The notes under the pieces are model-generated. The model had not been told where the DNA came from, did no database searches, and worked only from the letters and a program-made list of their open reading frames with translations. A stretch of 64,000 nucleotides of DNA from assembly GCA_017472735.1 (NCBI GenBank), contig JAFUOD010000019.1, forward strand, positions 1 to 64,000, given 5' to 3'. Position 1 is the first letter of the stretch. Each line of letters starts with the position of its first letter. The position numbers and the translations under genes were made by a program. This stretch comes from Oscillospiraceae bacterium (GTDB lineage Bacteria; Bacillota; Clostridia; Oscillospirales; Ruminococcaceae). Below, one piece after another: positions 31,382 through 40,305 of this stretch.

Positions 31382-31410
31382 ATTATAACGACTTCTTTAA
31401 AGATTGTCAA
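31382..31410 (-). promoter_or_regulatory. Sigma-A promoter of degV
   Basis: On the minus strand, consensus -35 TTGACA, 17-bp spacer and consensus -10 TATAAT. Confidence 0.88.
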
Positions 31411-31429
31411 CGAGTATTTTGAAAGCTTA

Positions 31430-31458
31430 TTGACAGGTTTATGAAATTATTATAAAAT
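31430..31458 (+). promoter_or_regulatory. Sigma-A promoter of the DUF1836 gene
   Basis: -35 TTGACA (31430-31435), 17-bp spacer, -10 TAAAAT (31453-31458). Only six bases separate the -10 box from the ATG at 31465, implying a leaderless or nearly leaderless mRNA. Confidence 0.75.
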
Positions 31459-31464
31459 ATCCTC

Positions 31465-31980
31465 ATGGAAAAAGATATGAAAAGCCTGTTTGCCGAAAAG
31501 GTCGAGGGTTTCCGTTTGCCCCGATACGCCGAGCTGCCCAACATGGGTCTTTATTTGGAACAGGTAACAAAGTATATAAACGGAATTATTGTACCTTTGG
31601 GCTGCCCCGAGATGACATCGTCGATGGTCAGCAACTATGTTAAAAAGGGGGTTATCTCTGCTCCCGTAAAAAAGCAATATTACGCCGAGCAGATTGCATA
31701 TTTATTCTTTATAAGCGTGGGCAAAAGTGTTTTGTCGATGGAAAACATAGCTGTTCTTTTTGAGCTGCAAAAAAAGACTTATGATGCCGAAACTGCTTAT
31801 AATTATTTTTGCATGGAATTTGAAAATATGCTTTCTTATGTTGCGGGGCTTAAAGATAAAATTGAAAACATCGGCGTTACCAGCAGTGTGGCAAAAACCA
31901 TGCTTCGCTCGGCAATTGTTGCGGCTTCGCATATTGTTTTTGTAAGCAATTGCTTTGAAGAGCTTGTTTTAAGCGAATAA
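31465..31980 (+). CDS. DUF1836-family putative DNA-binding protein
   Basis: 171 residues. The N-terminal part (FRLPRYAELPNMGLYLEQVT, then MTSSMVSNYVKKGVISAPVK and YYAEQIAYLFFI) matches DUF1836, which has a MerR-like winged helix with a Ser-Asn-Tyr-Val-Lys recognition segment. The C-terminal part is helical. Members often neighbour degV genes, as here. No SD is visible ahead of the ATG at 31465, in line with the promoter being only six bases away; an ATG four codons later is the alternative start. Confidence 0.85.
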   Translation: MEKDMKSLFAEKVEGFRLPRYAELPNMGLYLEQVTKYINGIIVPLGCPEMTSSMVSNYVKKGVISAPVKKQYYAEQIAYLFFISVGKSVLSMENIAVLFELQKKTYDAETAYNYFCMEFENMLSYVAGLKDKIENIGVTSSVAKTMLRSAIVAASHIVFVSNCFEELVLSE

Positions 31981-31995
31981 ATTTTTGCGCCGTGA

Positions 31996-32024
31996 TTGAC
32001 TTATTTAAAGCAATGTGATATAAT
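31996..32024 (+). promoter_or_regulatory. Sigma-A promoter of the scf operon
   Basis: -35 TTGACT (31996-32001), 17-bp spacer, -10 TATAAT (32019-32024). Confidence 0.85.
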
Positions 32025-32058
32025 AAGGCAAATATTAATTCTTTGGAGGATTACAAAT

Positions 32059-32214
32059 ATGAAGCATATCAAGACTTTAGATACCAAGAACCTTTGTGAC
32101 AGCACTAAGTGCGGCGGCTGCGGCGAATGCCAGACCTCTTGCCAGTCTGCTTGCAAGACAAGCTGCGGCATTGCTAACCAGCAGTGTGAAAACACAAAGA
32201 AGGAAGAAAAGTAA
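32059..32214 (+). CDS. scfA: SCIFF (six-cysteine) RiPP precursor peptide
   Basis: A 51-residue peptide starting MKHIKTLDTKNLC and containing the conserved CGECQTSCQSACKTSC block and ANQQCEN of the SCIFF family. These are clostridial ranthipeptide precursors in which a radical-SAM enzyme links cysteine sulfur to a threonine side chain. This copy has eight cysteines (13, 18, 21, 24, 28, 32, 36, 43) rather than six. GGAGG lies nine bases before the ATG; the longer in-frame ORF upstream overlaps the promoter and is rejected. The maturase gene follows after a terminator-like hairpin. Confidence 0.93.
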   Translation: MKHIKTLDTKNLCDSTKCGGCGECQTSCQSACKTSCGIANQQCENTKKEEK

Positions 32215-32232
32215 TTTAGCTTTTGCACCTGA

Positions 32233-32257
32233 TGCCGCCTGATTGGCGGCATTTTTT
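32233..32257 (+). terminator. Intercistronic terminator between scfA and scfB
   Basis: TGCCGCC-TGATT-GGCGGCA followed by TTTTTTG. It is short enough to be leaky, which would give far more precursor than maturase mRNA. Confidence 0.75.
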
Positions 32258-32294
32258 GCGATATGATCATTTACATAACAGGAGAAATTTTAAA

Positions 32295-33674
32295 ATGGTT
32301 CATTGTTACAAGCTTGGCGGATTAAATATTGTTTTAGATATTTGCTCCGGTTCGGTTCATGTTGTGGACGAAGTGGCTTATGATATTATTGAGATGTTTG
32401 AGGATTTGGGACGTGATGAAATCATTGCCCGAATTTTAGAAAAATATGCTGACAGGGAAGATGTAACTAAAGAAGAGGTTTTAGAGTGCATCGATCAGAT
32501 CAACGAGCTTAAAGAAGCAGGCAAGCTTTTTACTCCCGACACTTTTGCCCCGATGGCAGATGCTTTGAAGCAAAAAACAGCAGGTGTTGTTAAGGCTTTG
32601 TGCCTGCATGTTGCACACACCTGTAACTTAAACTGTGCTTATTGTTTTGCCTCTCAGGGGAAATATTCGGGCGACAGAGCGCTTATGAGCTTAGAGGTAG
32701 GTATGCGTGCCTTGGATTTCTTAATTGAAAATTCGGGGATAAGACGTAATTTAGAAGTTGACTTCTTTGGCGGTGAGCCTTTAATGAACTTTGACGTTGT
32801 TAAAGAGCTTGTTAAATATGCAAGAATGAGAGAAAAGGAAGCGGGCAAGAACTTCCGGTTTACCTTAACCACCAACGGCATGCTTGTTGATGACGATGTT
32901 ATTGATTTCGCAAACCGTGAATGCTCGAACGTGGTATTAAGCTTGGACGGCAGAAAAGAAGTTCACGACAGATACCGTGTTGACTATGCAGGCAACGGAA
33001 GCTGGGAGAAGATAGTTCCCAAGTTTCAGCGTTTTGTTGAGGCACGCGAAGGCAAAAATTATTATATGCGCGGCACATTCACCCATGCTAACCCCGATTT
33101 TTTGAACGATATTAAAGAAATGCTTTCGTTAGGCTTTAACGAGCTTAGCATGGAGCCTGTTGTTTGTGCGCCCGATGACCCCTCGGCCTTAACAAACGAG
33201 GATCTGCCGATTGTTATGGAGCAGTATGAAAAGCTGGCAGAATTAATGCTTGAAAGACATAAAAGCGGCAACCCCTTTACATTTTATCATTACATGATCG
33301 ACTTAAAGGGCGGACCGTGCATTTATAAACGTGTTTCGGGTTGCGGCTCGGGCACCGAATATATGGCGGTCACCCCATGGGGCGATTTATACCCCTGCCA
33401 CCAGTTTGTTGGTGATGAAAAGTTTAAGCTCGGCAACGTTTGGACGGGTGTTGACAACACTGAAATTCAGAATCAATTTTTGGCTTGCAATGTTTATGCC
33501 AGACCCGAATGTAATGACTGCTGGGCAAAGCTTTATTGCTCGGGCGGCTGTGCCGCAAATGCTTATCACGCAACCGGTGAAATAACGGGTATATATAAAT
33601 ATGGCTGTGAGCTGTTTAAAAAGAGGATGGAATGTGCCATTATGCTTGAAGCCGCAAAGGCTTTGGAAGAATGA
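32295..33674 (+). CDS. scfB: SCIFF maturase, radical SAM/SPASM protein
   Basis: 459 residues. An N-terminal precursor-binding region (MVHCYKLGGLNIVLDICSGS, RiPP recognition element-like) is followed by the radical-SAM cluster CNLNCAYCF (Cys near 110, 114, 117). The SAM-contact segments DFFGGEPLMNF and TLTTNGML follow. The SPASM domain carries further cluster cysteines (CGSGTEYMAVTPWGDLYPC, ECNDCWAKLYCSGGCAANAY). It installs thioether bridges in the scfA peptide. AGGAG is ten bases ahead of the ATG at 32295. A 24-codon extension into the terminator is rejected. Overlaps the next gene by four bases. Confidence 0.95.
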   Translation: MVHCYKLGGLNIVLDICSGSVHVVDEVAYDIIEMFEDLGRDEIIARILEKYADREDVTKEEVLECIDQINELKEAGKLFTPDTFAPMADALKQKTAGVVKALCLHVAHTCNLNCAYCFASQGKYSGDRALMSLEVGMRALDFLIENSGIRRNLEVDFFGGEPLMNFDVVKELVKYARMREKEAGKNFRFTLTTNGMLVDDDVIDFANRECSNVVLSLDGRKEVHDRYRVDYAGNGSWEKIVPKFQRFVEAREGKNYYMRGTFTHANPDFLNDIKEMLSLGFNELSMEPVVCAPDDPSALTNEDLPIVMEQYEKLAELMLERHKSGNPFTFYHYMIDLKGGPCIYKRVSGCGSGTEYMAVTPWGDLYPCHQFVGDEKFKLGNVWTGVDNTEIQNQFLACNVYARPECNDCWAKLYCSGGCAANAYHATGEITGIYKYGCELFKKRMECAIMLEAAKALEE

Positions 33675-35014
33675 TGAATACCCCGATTTGCGATTTTGTT
33701 AAAAAATATGCCGAGGATGATAAGCTTAGGCTTCATATGCCGGGGCACAAGGGCAAAAGCTTTTTGGGACTTGAAAGCCTTGATATAACCGAAATCGACG
33801 GCGCCGATGTGCTATATAATGCAAGGGGCATTATTAAGCAGAGCGAGGATAATGCCGCATCCCTCTTTAAAACCGAAAAGACGGTATATTCCTGCGAAGG
33901 ATCGTCGCTTGCAATAAGAGCTATGCTTAATTTAGCTTTGCTTCACGCAAAAGCTATCGGTAAACGCCCGATTATAGCGGCAGGAAGAAACGCACACAAA
34001 ACCTTTTTGACTGCGGCGGCACTTTTGGATTTGGATGTTGAATGGATATACCCCAAAAAGCAGGAAAGCGTTGTGTGCTGCAAGATGACCCCCGACGATT
34101 TAGAGGCTTTTTTGCAGGATTTAAACGAATTGCCCACGGCGGTTTATATAACCAGCCCCGATTATTTGGGCAACATGGCAGATATTAAATCACTTGCGAA
34201 AGTGTGTGAAAAGTATGATGTTTTATTGCTTGTTGATAATGCACACGGAGCATATTTAAGCTTTTTGGATAAGTCACAGCACCCGATTGCGTTGGGAGCC
34301 CATGCATGTTGCGATTCTGCACACAAAACTCTGCCCGTATTAACAGGCGGCGCATATCTGCACATTTCGCCCAATGCGCCCAAGGTGTTCAGCGAGCAGG
34401 CAGAAAACGCAATGGCATTGTTTGCTTCAACCAGCCCGTCTTATTTAATTCTGCAATCGCTCGACTTGGCGAATAAATATTTGGCACAGGGTTATAACCG
34501 GCGCTTAAACAGCTTTGTTTTAAAGCTTGATTTGCTTAAAGAGGCTTTAGCAGAAGCCGGATATACTTTGATTGGAAACGAGCCGTTGAAGCTGACGATT
34601 TCGGCTAAGCCTTATGGCTATACGGGTGATGAGCTTGCAAAATTATTGCTTAAAGAGGGGATAGTCTGTGAGTTTGCCGACCCCGATTATTTGGTGCTTA
34701 TGCTTACGCCCGAAAACGATGACGCAGATTTATCACGGCTTAAAAGCGCACTTTCGGCGATCCCTAAAAAAGAGGAATTTGAAGAAAGACCCTTGTTTAA
34801 GACAAGACCTGTTAAAAAGCTCAGGCCGAGAGAGGCTATGCTGTCACCCTCGAAAAAAGAAAAGGTTTATAACTGTGTTGGCAAGGTGCTGGCAAGCGCC
34901 AATGTAAGCTGTCCGCCTGCAATACCCATTGTTGTATGCGGCGAGGTTATTGATGAAAACGCCATAACCCTCTTGAATTATTACGGCATTGAAGAATGTG
35001 ACGTTGTTATTTGA
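33671..35014 (+). CDS. Orn/Lys/Arg-type PLP decarboxylase
   Basis: 447 residues of the fold-type I basic amino-acid decarboxylase family, the short Firmicute form. MPGHKGK near the N-terminus, TEIDGADVLYNARGI, the LLLVDNAHGAYLSF segment with the PLP Asp, and the lysine in CDSAHKTLPVLTGGAY are present. The substrate could be arginine, lysine or ornithine (polyamine entry); the closest named relatives are SpeA/YaaO-type. Starts in the ATGA overlap with scfB, so translation is coupled to SCIFF maturation. Confidence 0.9.
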   Translation: MMNTPICDFVKKYAEDDKLRLHMPGHKGKSFLGLESLDITEIDGADVLYNARGIIKQSEDNAASLFKTEKTVYSCEGSSLAIRAMLNLALLHAKAIGKRPIIAAGRNAHKTFLTAAALLDLDVEWIYPKKQESVVCCKMTPDDLEAFLQDLNELPTAVYITSPDYLGNMADIKSLAKVCEKYDVLLLVDNAHGAYLSFLDKSQHPIALGAHACCDSAHKTLPVLTGGAYLHISPNAPKVFSEQAENAMALFASTSPSYLILQSLDLANKYLAQGYNRRLNSFVLKLDLLKEALAEAGYTLIGNEPLKLTISAKPYGYTGDELAKLLLKEGIVCEFADPDYLVLMLTPENDDADLSRLKSALSAIPKKEEFEERPLFKTRPVKKLRPREAMLSPSKKEKVYNCVGKVLASANVSCPPAIPIVVCGEVIDENAITLLNYYGIEECDVVI

Positions 35015-35039
35015 TTTTTTATAGATGGAGGAGAACAAT

Positions 35040-35657
35040 ATGAAAGTTTTACTTTTAAACGGCAGTCCCAAGGCAAACGGCAACACCGCTGTTGCCCTGC
35101 GTGAGATGGAAAAGATTTTTTTAGCCGAGGGCATTGATACCGAGATCGTTCATGTCGGCAACAAGGATATAAGAGGCTGTGTTGCATGTGTTAGCTGTTA
35201 CCAAACAGGCAAGTGTTCTATAAACGACATTGTTAACGAGCTTGCGCCTAAGCTTGAAGAAGCAGACGGTTTGGTTGTTGGCAGCCCTGTTTATTATGCA
35301 AGCGCAAACGCAACATTGGTGGCGCTTTTGCAAAGGCTTTTCTATTCGACCCATTTTGACAAGACAATGAAGGTTGGCGCAAGCGTTGCGGTTGCACGCA
35401 GAGGCGGGTGCTCCTCGACCTTTGACGAGCTTAACAAGTTCTTCACCATTTCGGGCATGCCTGTGGCCTCGAGCCAATATTGGAACAGCGTTCACGGTGC
35501 CGCTCCCGGTCAGGCAAACGAGGATGCCGAGGGTCTGCAGACAATGCGAACCTTAGCACGCAATATGACATTTTTAATGAAGAGCATTGCCTTGGGCAAA
35601 GAACAGTTTGGCTTGCCCGAAAAGGAAAGAAAGCAGGCAACTAATTTTATAAGATAA
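35040..35657 (+). CDS. Flavodoxin-fold NAD(P)H-dependent FMN/iron-sulfur flavoprotein
   Basis: 205 residues, starting MKVLLLNGSPKANGNT, the FMN phosphate loop of the WrbA/NADPH-dependent FMN reductase family. The segment GCVACVSCYQTGKCSINDI gives four cysteines spaced as in iron-sulfur flavoproteins, which carry a cluster near the flavin. GSPVYYASANATLVALLQRL contacts the isoalloxazine. Likely an electron carrier or quinone/nitro reductase. GGAGGAG lies six bases ahead of the ATG at 35040; the five-codon longer form would overlap this SD. Last gene of the scf operon. Confidence 0.9.
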   Translation: MKVLLLNGSPKANGNTAVALREMEKIFLAEGIDTEIVHVGNKDIRGCVACVSCYQTGKCSINDIVNELAPKLEEADGLVVGSPVYYASANATLVALLQRLFYSTHFDKTMKVGASVAVARRGGCSSTFDELNKFFTISGMPVASSQYWNSVHGAAPGQANEDAEGLQTMRTLARNMTFLMKSIALGKEQFGLPEKERKQATNFIR

Positions 35658-35662
35658 AAAAT

Positions 35663-35697
35663 GCCGGCACATTACTTTGTGTCGGCTTGTTTTTTAT
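35663..35697 (+). terminator. Terminator of the scf operon
   Basis: A 9-bp stem GCCGGCACA/TGTGTCGGC with one G-U pair, followed by TTGTTTTTTAT. Confidence 0.88.
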
Positions 35698-35701
35698 CTC
35701 G

Positions 35702-35773
35702 TGCATGAACGGCTCGCCCACGCCGCCCTTCGGGCGGCACTCGGCTCGCCTTGCAACGACCAAAGCCGAGCGC
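35702..35773. repeat. GC-rich hairpin intergenic element 7
   Basis: Hairpin GCCGCCC-TTC-GGGCGGC (35722-35738) flanked by two GGCTCGCC direct copies, plus a longer pairing CTCGGCT/AGCCGAG. It is a shorter or degraded member of the GC-rich family, in a convergent gap. Confidence 0.6.
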
Positions 35774-35796
35774 ACAAGTTAATTAAAATAATGCAT

Positions 35797-35827
35797 AAAA
35801 ATCGGCTTGGATCGCTCCAAACCGATT
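35797..35827 (-). terminator. Terminator of the walJ-rlmH pair
   Basis: On the minus strand, AATCGG.TTGGA/TCCAA.CCGATT is followed by TTTATG. It lies just after the rlmH stop. Confidence 0.8.
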
Positions 35828-35830
35828 GAA

Positions 35831-36316
35831 TTATTTATGGTATTTCGAGCCTGCATTAATTGCAAATGCACGGTATATTTGCTCCAAAGTTACAACTCTG
35901 GCAAGCTGGTGAGGGAGTGTCATTTTTGAAATTGAGAGCTTTAAATTCGCTTTTATTTTAATACCGTCGCAAAGTCCGAACGAACTTCCAATGAAGAAGT
36001 TTACCGTACTATCCCCCGAAACCGAGGCTGAAGCTATTCTCTTTGCCAAATCCTCGCTTGAAAGCTGTGTGCCCTCGATACACATGGCAATGTTATAAGC
36101 GCCTTTTGTTTCGGCATATGGCATCATCATTCTGCCCTCAGCCTCTAATGCCTGCAAGATCTCTTTTTCACTAGGGTTGTCCGAAAGCCGCGATTCGTTA
36201 AGCTCAACAATTTTAAGCTTGCAATATGCACCCAAGCGTTTTGAATATTCGGCAATTGCATCACGCCAATAACCCTCTTTAAGCTTGCCTACGCAAACAA
36301 TGTTAACAGCAATCAT
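35831..36316 (-). CDS. rlmH: 23S rRNA (pseudouridine1915-N3)-methyltransferase
   Basis: A SPOUT-fold methyltransferase that modifies helix 69 of 23S rRNA on the assembled ribosome. 161 residues. VCVGKLKEGYWRDAIAEYSK at the N-terminus, FFIGSSFGLCDGI (SAM-binding knot) and the C-terminal MTLPHQLARVVTLEQIYRAF with AGSKYHK are diagnostic. Its ATG follows the stop of the MBL hydrolase gene with no gap, so it is translationally coupled. Confidence 0.97.
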   Translation of the reverse strand: MIAVNIVCVGKLKEGYWRDAIAEYSKRLGAYCKLKIVELNESRLSDNPSEKEILQALEAEGRMMMPYAETKGAYNIAMCIEGTQLSSEDLAKRIASASVSGDSTVNFFIGSSFGLCDGIKIKANLKLSISKMTLPHQLARVVTLEQIYRAFAINAGSKYHK

Positions 36317-37105
36317 TTAAAACTCCACCGCCAATCCGTTGGTTTCAATGGGCGCAATATGTAAAACATAATCTCGGTCACGCACAAAATCGTCGCCAAG
36401 CTCGCGCATCAACGTGTTGGTTGCAACAACAGGCGTGTTGTTTTCTCGGCTTAAGTGACCTAAAATAATCTTTGCCGTGCCAAATTCTATCAAGCGTTTT
36501 ACTTCTTTCGAGGACTCAATGTTCGATAAATGCCCTCTTGGTGATAATATCCTTTGCTTAAGCACATAAGGGTAAGGTCCTGTTTTAAGCATATGCTCGT
36601 CATAGTTCGATTCTAACAGCACCAAATCACTGCCCAAAAGGTGGGCGTCTATCTCCTCGGTTATGTGGCCGAGGTCTGTACAAAGGCAGATCGTTTTTCC
36701 ATCCGGCGTTTTAATTTTATAGCCAACGCTTCCCACTGCGTCATGCGGTGTGCTGAACGCTTTAACTGCAAAGCCAAAGCCTGTAATCTCCTTGTCGCCT
36801 GCGGCAATAAGGCGGCACTTGGGGTCAACGTGGTCGTGTTCTATCAAATATTCCAAAGTCTTTTCGCTTGATATAACAGGCACAGGGTGGCTTTTTGTGA
36901 AAATTTTAAGCCCTGCAATGTGGTCAGAGTGATCGTGCGTTATAAATATCGCTTTAACCGCCGATGGCGGAATATCGTTTTGACAAAGCGCCTGAGTCAC
37001 TCTTTTACAGCTTACTCCTGCATCTATCAAAATGCCTGCTTCGGGAGTGCCGACAAAGTGCGAGTTCCCCGAGCTTGATGAAAACAAAGGGTATATTCTT
37101 GCCAA
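36317..37105 (-). CDS. MBL-fold metallo-hydrolase, WalJ/YycJ type
   Basis: A metallo-beta-lactamase-fold hydrolase of about 262 residues with the dinuclear zinc motif AIFITHDHSDHIAG, LCTDLGHI and a final LGHLSRENN. This family (YycJ/WalJ) is linked to DNA exonuclease activity and cell-wall coordination in Bacillus, and often precedes rlmH. The start is reassigned to TTG at 37105: AAGGAGG stands eight bases ahead of it, whereas a GTG three codons earlier lies inside the SD. Pairing with rlmH is conserved, but the walKR two-component genes that often accompany it are not adjacent. Confidence 0.93.
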   Translation of the reverse strand: MARIYPLFSSSSGNSHFVGTPEAGILIDAGVSCKRVTQALCQNDIPPSAVKAIFITHDHSDHIAGLKIFTKSHPVPVISSEKTLEYLIEHDHVDPKCRLIAAGDKEITGFGFAVKAFSTPHDAVGSVGYKIKTPDGKTICLCTDLGHITEEIDAHLLGSDLVLLESNYDEHMLKTGPYPYVLKQRILSPRGHLSNIESSKEVKRLIEFGTAKIILGHLSRENNTPVVATNTLMRELGDDFVRDRDYVLHIAPIETNGLAVEF

Positions 37106-37145
37106 GTGCGGCACCTCCTTTTTAAATAAAATAGGGCAAAATAAT

Positions 37146-37172
37146 GCGCCTTGCGCTGTTAACGCAAAGCGC
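37146..37172 (-). terminator. Probable terminator of murA
   Basis: On the minus strand, GCGCTTTGCG/CGCAAGGCGC-like arms with G-U pairs are followed by ATTATTTTG. Weak T-tract. Confidence 0.5.
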
Positions 37173-37187
37173 AGAAAAATGTTAAAC

Positions 37188-38468
37188 TTAAATAGCCTTT
37201 CTTATAGGCTCATAATCGGTAACTCGCTTAATGTCGGCACCCAAGCCTCTTAACTTGTCGTCGATGTTTTCATATCCGCGTTCAATGTGGAAGATGTTTT
37301 CGATAACAGTCGTGCCCGAAGCCATCATGCCTGCAATTACAAGTGCCGCACCTGCTCGAAGGTCCGAGGCTCTTACAGTCGCGCCAGTTAAGCCGCTAAC
37401 ACCCTGAATAACGGCAGTCGTGCCGTCAACAGTAATGTCGGCACCCATTCGTCTTAGCTCGCTTACATATCTGAATCGGTTGTCGAAAATGTCGTCTGTC
37501 ACAATGCTTGCGCCGTCTGCAACGGTCAAAAGGGTAGAAAACTGGGGCTGCATATCAGTCGGAAAACCGGGGTGGGGAAGAGTTTTAAGGGTGGTTTTCA
37601 TCAACGGCCCCTCAACAAAAACGTGAACGCTTTCATCAAACTCCTCAACCGTAACGCCAACCTTGCGAAGCTTGGCTGTAATGGATTCTAAGTGCTTGGG
37701 GATAACGTTTTTGATAAACACGTCGCCCTTTGTGGCAGCTGCCGCTACCATATATGTGCCTGCTTCTATCTGGTCGGGAATAATAGCATAGGTTACGCCC
37801 TTTAAGCGTTTAACGCCTCTTATCTTAATAACGTCGGTTCCTGCGCCCATAATGTCTGCACCCATAGAGTTCAAAAAGTTAGCAAGGTCAACAATATGAG
37901 GCTCTTTTGCGGCGTTTTCAATAACGGTTAAACCGTCAGCCTTAACTGCGGCAAAAATTGCGTTGATAGTTCCGCCAACGGTGTTAAAGTCAAAATAAAT
38001 CTGGTTGCCCAAAAGGCTGTCAGCTCTAAGGCTTACAACGCCGCCGTCGATAGTGTGCTTAGCGCCCAAAGCATTAAATGCCTTAAGGTGCTGATCAATA
38101 GGTCTGTCGCCCAAATCACAGCCGCCGGGCATGGGCACATCGGCACGGTGAAATCTGCCCAAAAGGGTGCCCAAGAAATAGCTTGAAGCTCTCATCGAGC
38201 GGGCAAGCTCATAAGGCACAACAGGGTCGGAAATGTTTCTTGTGTCGATTCTCATGGTGTTTTTATCTATTATTCTTACACCTGCACCCATTTCATAAAG
38301 AATTTTGAGGCAGATGCCGATATCGCTGATCTCGGGTACGTTTTCCAAAACGCAGGGCTCGTCCGAAAGAATTGTTGCCGCAACAATTGCAACCGCCGCA
38401 TTTTTAGCACCGCTTATAACAACCTCACCCTTAAGGGGAAAGCCGCCGTTAATAACAAACTTGTCCAT
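37188..38468 (-). CDS. murA: UDP-N-acetylglucosamine 1-carboxyvinyltransferase
   Basis: The first committed step of peptidoglycan synthesis, transferring enolpyruvate from PEP. 426 residues in two inside-out alpha/beta domains. The start MDKFVINGGFPLKGEVVISG, the KNAAV substrate Lys-Asn pair, and the catalytic loop ADVPMPGGCDLGDRPID with Cys near residue 117 (the fosfomycin target is present) are seen; PHPGFPTDMQPQF is the conserved second-domain motif. The 250-bp gap upstream holds a GC hairpin (AGTGCG/CGCACT) near the start. No clear promoter was assigned. Confidence 0.97.
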   Translation of the reverse strand: MDKFVINGGFPLKGEVVISGAKNAAVAIVAATILSDEPCVLENVPEISDIGICLKILYEMGAGVRIIDKNTMRIDTRNISDPVVPYELARSMRASSYFLGTLLGRFHRADVPMPGGCDLGDRPIDQHLKAFNALGAKHTIDGGVVSLRADSLLGNQIYFDFNTVGGTINAIFAAVKADGLTVIENAAKEPHIVDLANFLNSMGADIMGAGTDVIKIRGVKRLKGVTYAIIPDQIEAGTYMVAAAATKGDVFIKNVIPKHLESITAKLRKVGVTVEEFDESVHVFVEGPLMKTTLKTLPHPGFPTDMQPQFSTLLTVADGASIVTDDIFDNRFRYVSELRRMGADITVDGTTAVIQGVSGLTGATVRASDLRAGAALVIAGMMASGTTVIENIFHIERGYENIDDKLRGLGADIKRVTDYEPIRKAI

Positions 38469-38646
38469 TTATACTCCTTAAAGTGCGAACGTTTGTGCGC
38501 ACGCACTGATGTTATTTTATCATGTAATTATAATTTCTATTATTGTATCACACTTAAACAAAAATTACAATTACAATATTGTTACAAAACGCAAATATTT
38601 TTTAGAAATTCATTGGTTTTAGTCAATTAAAGTGAGGCAAGATTTC

Positions 38647-38675
38647 TTGACAAGCCTTATCCCTCGGGCTATAAT
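38647..38675 (+). promoter_or_regulatory. Sigma-A promoter of the FGGY kinase gene
   Basis: -35 TTGACA (38647-38652), 17-bp spacer, -10 TATAAT (38670-38675). Confidence 0.85.
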
Positions 38676-38721
38676 TATAATGCGTAATAATGCTAAACTT
38701 TTTAAGAAAGGCTGACAACTT

Positions 38722-40296
38722 ATGAACATTTGCTTGGAAAAAACTTTTTTGGGCATTGAATTCGGCTCGACCCGAATTAAGGCTATTTTGATTGATGAAA
38801 ACAATGCTGTTATCGCATCGGGCGCACACGACTGGGAAAACAGACTTGAAAACGGTATTTGGACCTATTCTTTAGACGACATTAAGAACGGTTTGCAGGA
38901 CGCTTATGCCAAGCTTGCTTCTGATTTTGAGGCAAATTATAACGCAAAGCTTACAACCTTGGGCGGTCTTGGCTTCAGCGCAATGATGCACGGTTATATG
39001 GCATTTAATAAAGAGGGCGAGCTTTTGGTTCCTTTCAGAACATGGAGAAATACCATTACTGCCCAGGCTTCGGCAGAACTTTCGCCCTTGTTCGGCTTCA
39101 ACATTCCTCAGCGTTGGAGCATTGCACACCTTTATCAGGCAATTTTAAACGGCGAGGAACACGTTAAGGACATTGACTATGTTTTAACCCTTGCAGGCTA
39201 CATTCACTTCATGCTTTCGGGCAAAAAGGTTTTGGGCGTGGGCGAAGCTTCGGGTATGTTCCCCATCGACTCGGTAACAGGTACATATGACGCTGAAATG
39301 GTTAAAAAGTTCAATGCGCTTATTGCACCCCGCGGCTTTGGCTGGACTTTAGACAGCGTTTTGCCCGAGGTTTTATATGCAGGCGAGAACGCAGGCTATT
39401 TGACCGAAGAAGGAGCTAAGTTCTTAGATCCCACAGGCACACTTAAGGCAGGCGTTCCCATGTGCCCTCCCGAGGGTGACGCCGGCACAGGCATGGTTGC
39501 AACAAACTCGGTGCGTGTAAGAACAGGTAACGTTTCGGCTGGTACATCCGTATTTGCAATGATCGTTTTAGAAAAAGCGCTTTCAAAGCTCTACCCCGAA
39601 ATTGACATGGTAACCACTCCTGCCGGCATGCCTGTTGCAATGGTTCACTGCAATAACTGCTCCTCCGATCTTGACGCATGGATGAAGATATTCATGGAGT
39701 TTGCTAAGCTTTCGGGCACTGAAATTTCTAAGCCCGCACTTTATGACATGCTTTTAAATGCCGCTATGACAGGCGATGACGATTGCGGCGGTCTGGTTTC
39801 CTGCAACTATTTCTCGGGCGAGCATATCACCCACTTTGAAGAAGGCAGACCCATGCTTGTTCGTTCTCCCGAATCGAAGTTCACACTTGCAAATCTCATT
39901 CGCAACAACCTCTTCTCGGCTTTGGCAACACTTAAAATCGGTCTCGACATTCTTCTTGCCGAAAATGTCGAAATCGACAAGGTCTTGGGCCACGGCGGAT
40001 ACTTTAAGACTCAGGGAGTAGGTCAGAAGATTTTGGCTGCTGCCATGAAGACTCCTGTTTCTGTAATGGAAACCGCAGGCGAAGGCGGCGCTTGGGGCAT
40101 GGCTGTTTTGGCTGGTTACATGGCACTTAAGGCTGAAAATGAGACCTTAGAGGACTACCTCGACAACAAGGTATTTTCCGACATGAAGGCTATTACCGAA
40201 GAACCCGAGGCTTCTGATATGGCAGGCTTCGACGCTTATATTGAAAGATATAAGAAGATGCTTGAAGCTGAAAAGGCTGCAGTTACTGCTCTTTAA
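38722..40296 (+). CDS. FGGY-family carbohydrate kinase
   Basis: 524 residues of the ASKHA fold. The N-terminal phosphate loop [16 protein letters not shown], the [15 protein letters not shown] substrate segment, [30 protein letters not shown] (phosphate 2) and [20 protein letters not shown] with [16 protein letters not shown] (adenosine site) are seen. It resembles the ribulokinase/xylulokinase group, but the substrate is not fixed; pentulose or hexulose phosphorylation is likely. AAAGG lies ten bases before the ATG. Monocistronic, strong terminator. Confidence 0.92.
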   Translation: MNICLEKTFLGIEFGSTRIKAILIDENNAVIASGAHDWENRLENGIWTYSLDDIKNGLQDAYAKLASDFEANYNAKLTTLGGLGFSAMMHGYMAFNKEGELLVPFRTWRNTITAQASAELSPLFGFNIPQRWSIAHLYQAILNGEEHVKDIDYVLTLAGYIHFMLSGKKVLGVGEASGMFPIDSVTGTYDAEMVKKFNALIAPRGFGWTLDSVLPEVLYAGENAGYLTEEGAKFLDPTGTLKAGVPMCPPEGDAGTGMVATNSVRVRTGNVSAGTSVFAMIVLEKALSKLYPEIDMVTTPAGMPVAMVHCNNCSSDLDAWMKIFMEFAKLSGTEISKPALYDMLLNAAMTGDDDCGGLVSCNYFSGEHITHFEEGRPMLVRSPESKFTLANLIRNNLFSALATLKIGLDILLAENVEIDKVLGHGGYFKTQGVGQKILAAAMKTPVSVMETAGEGGAWGMAVLAGYMALKAENETLEDYLDNKVFSDMKAITEEPEASDMAGFDAYIERYKKMLEAEKAAVTAL

Positions 40297-40305
40297 TAAA
40301 AACAG

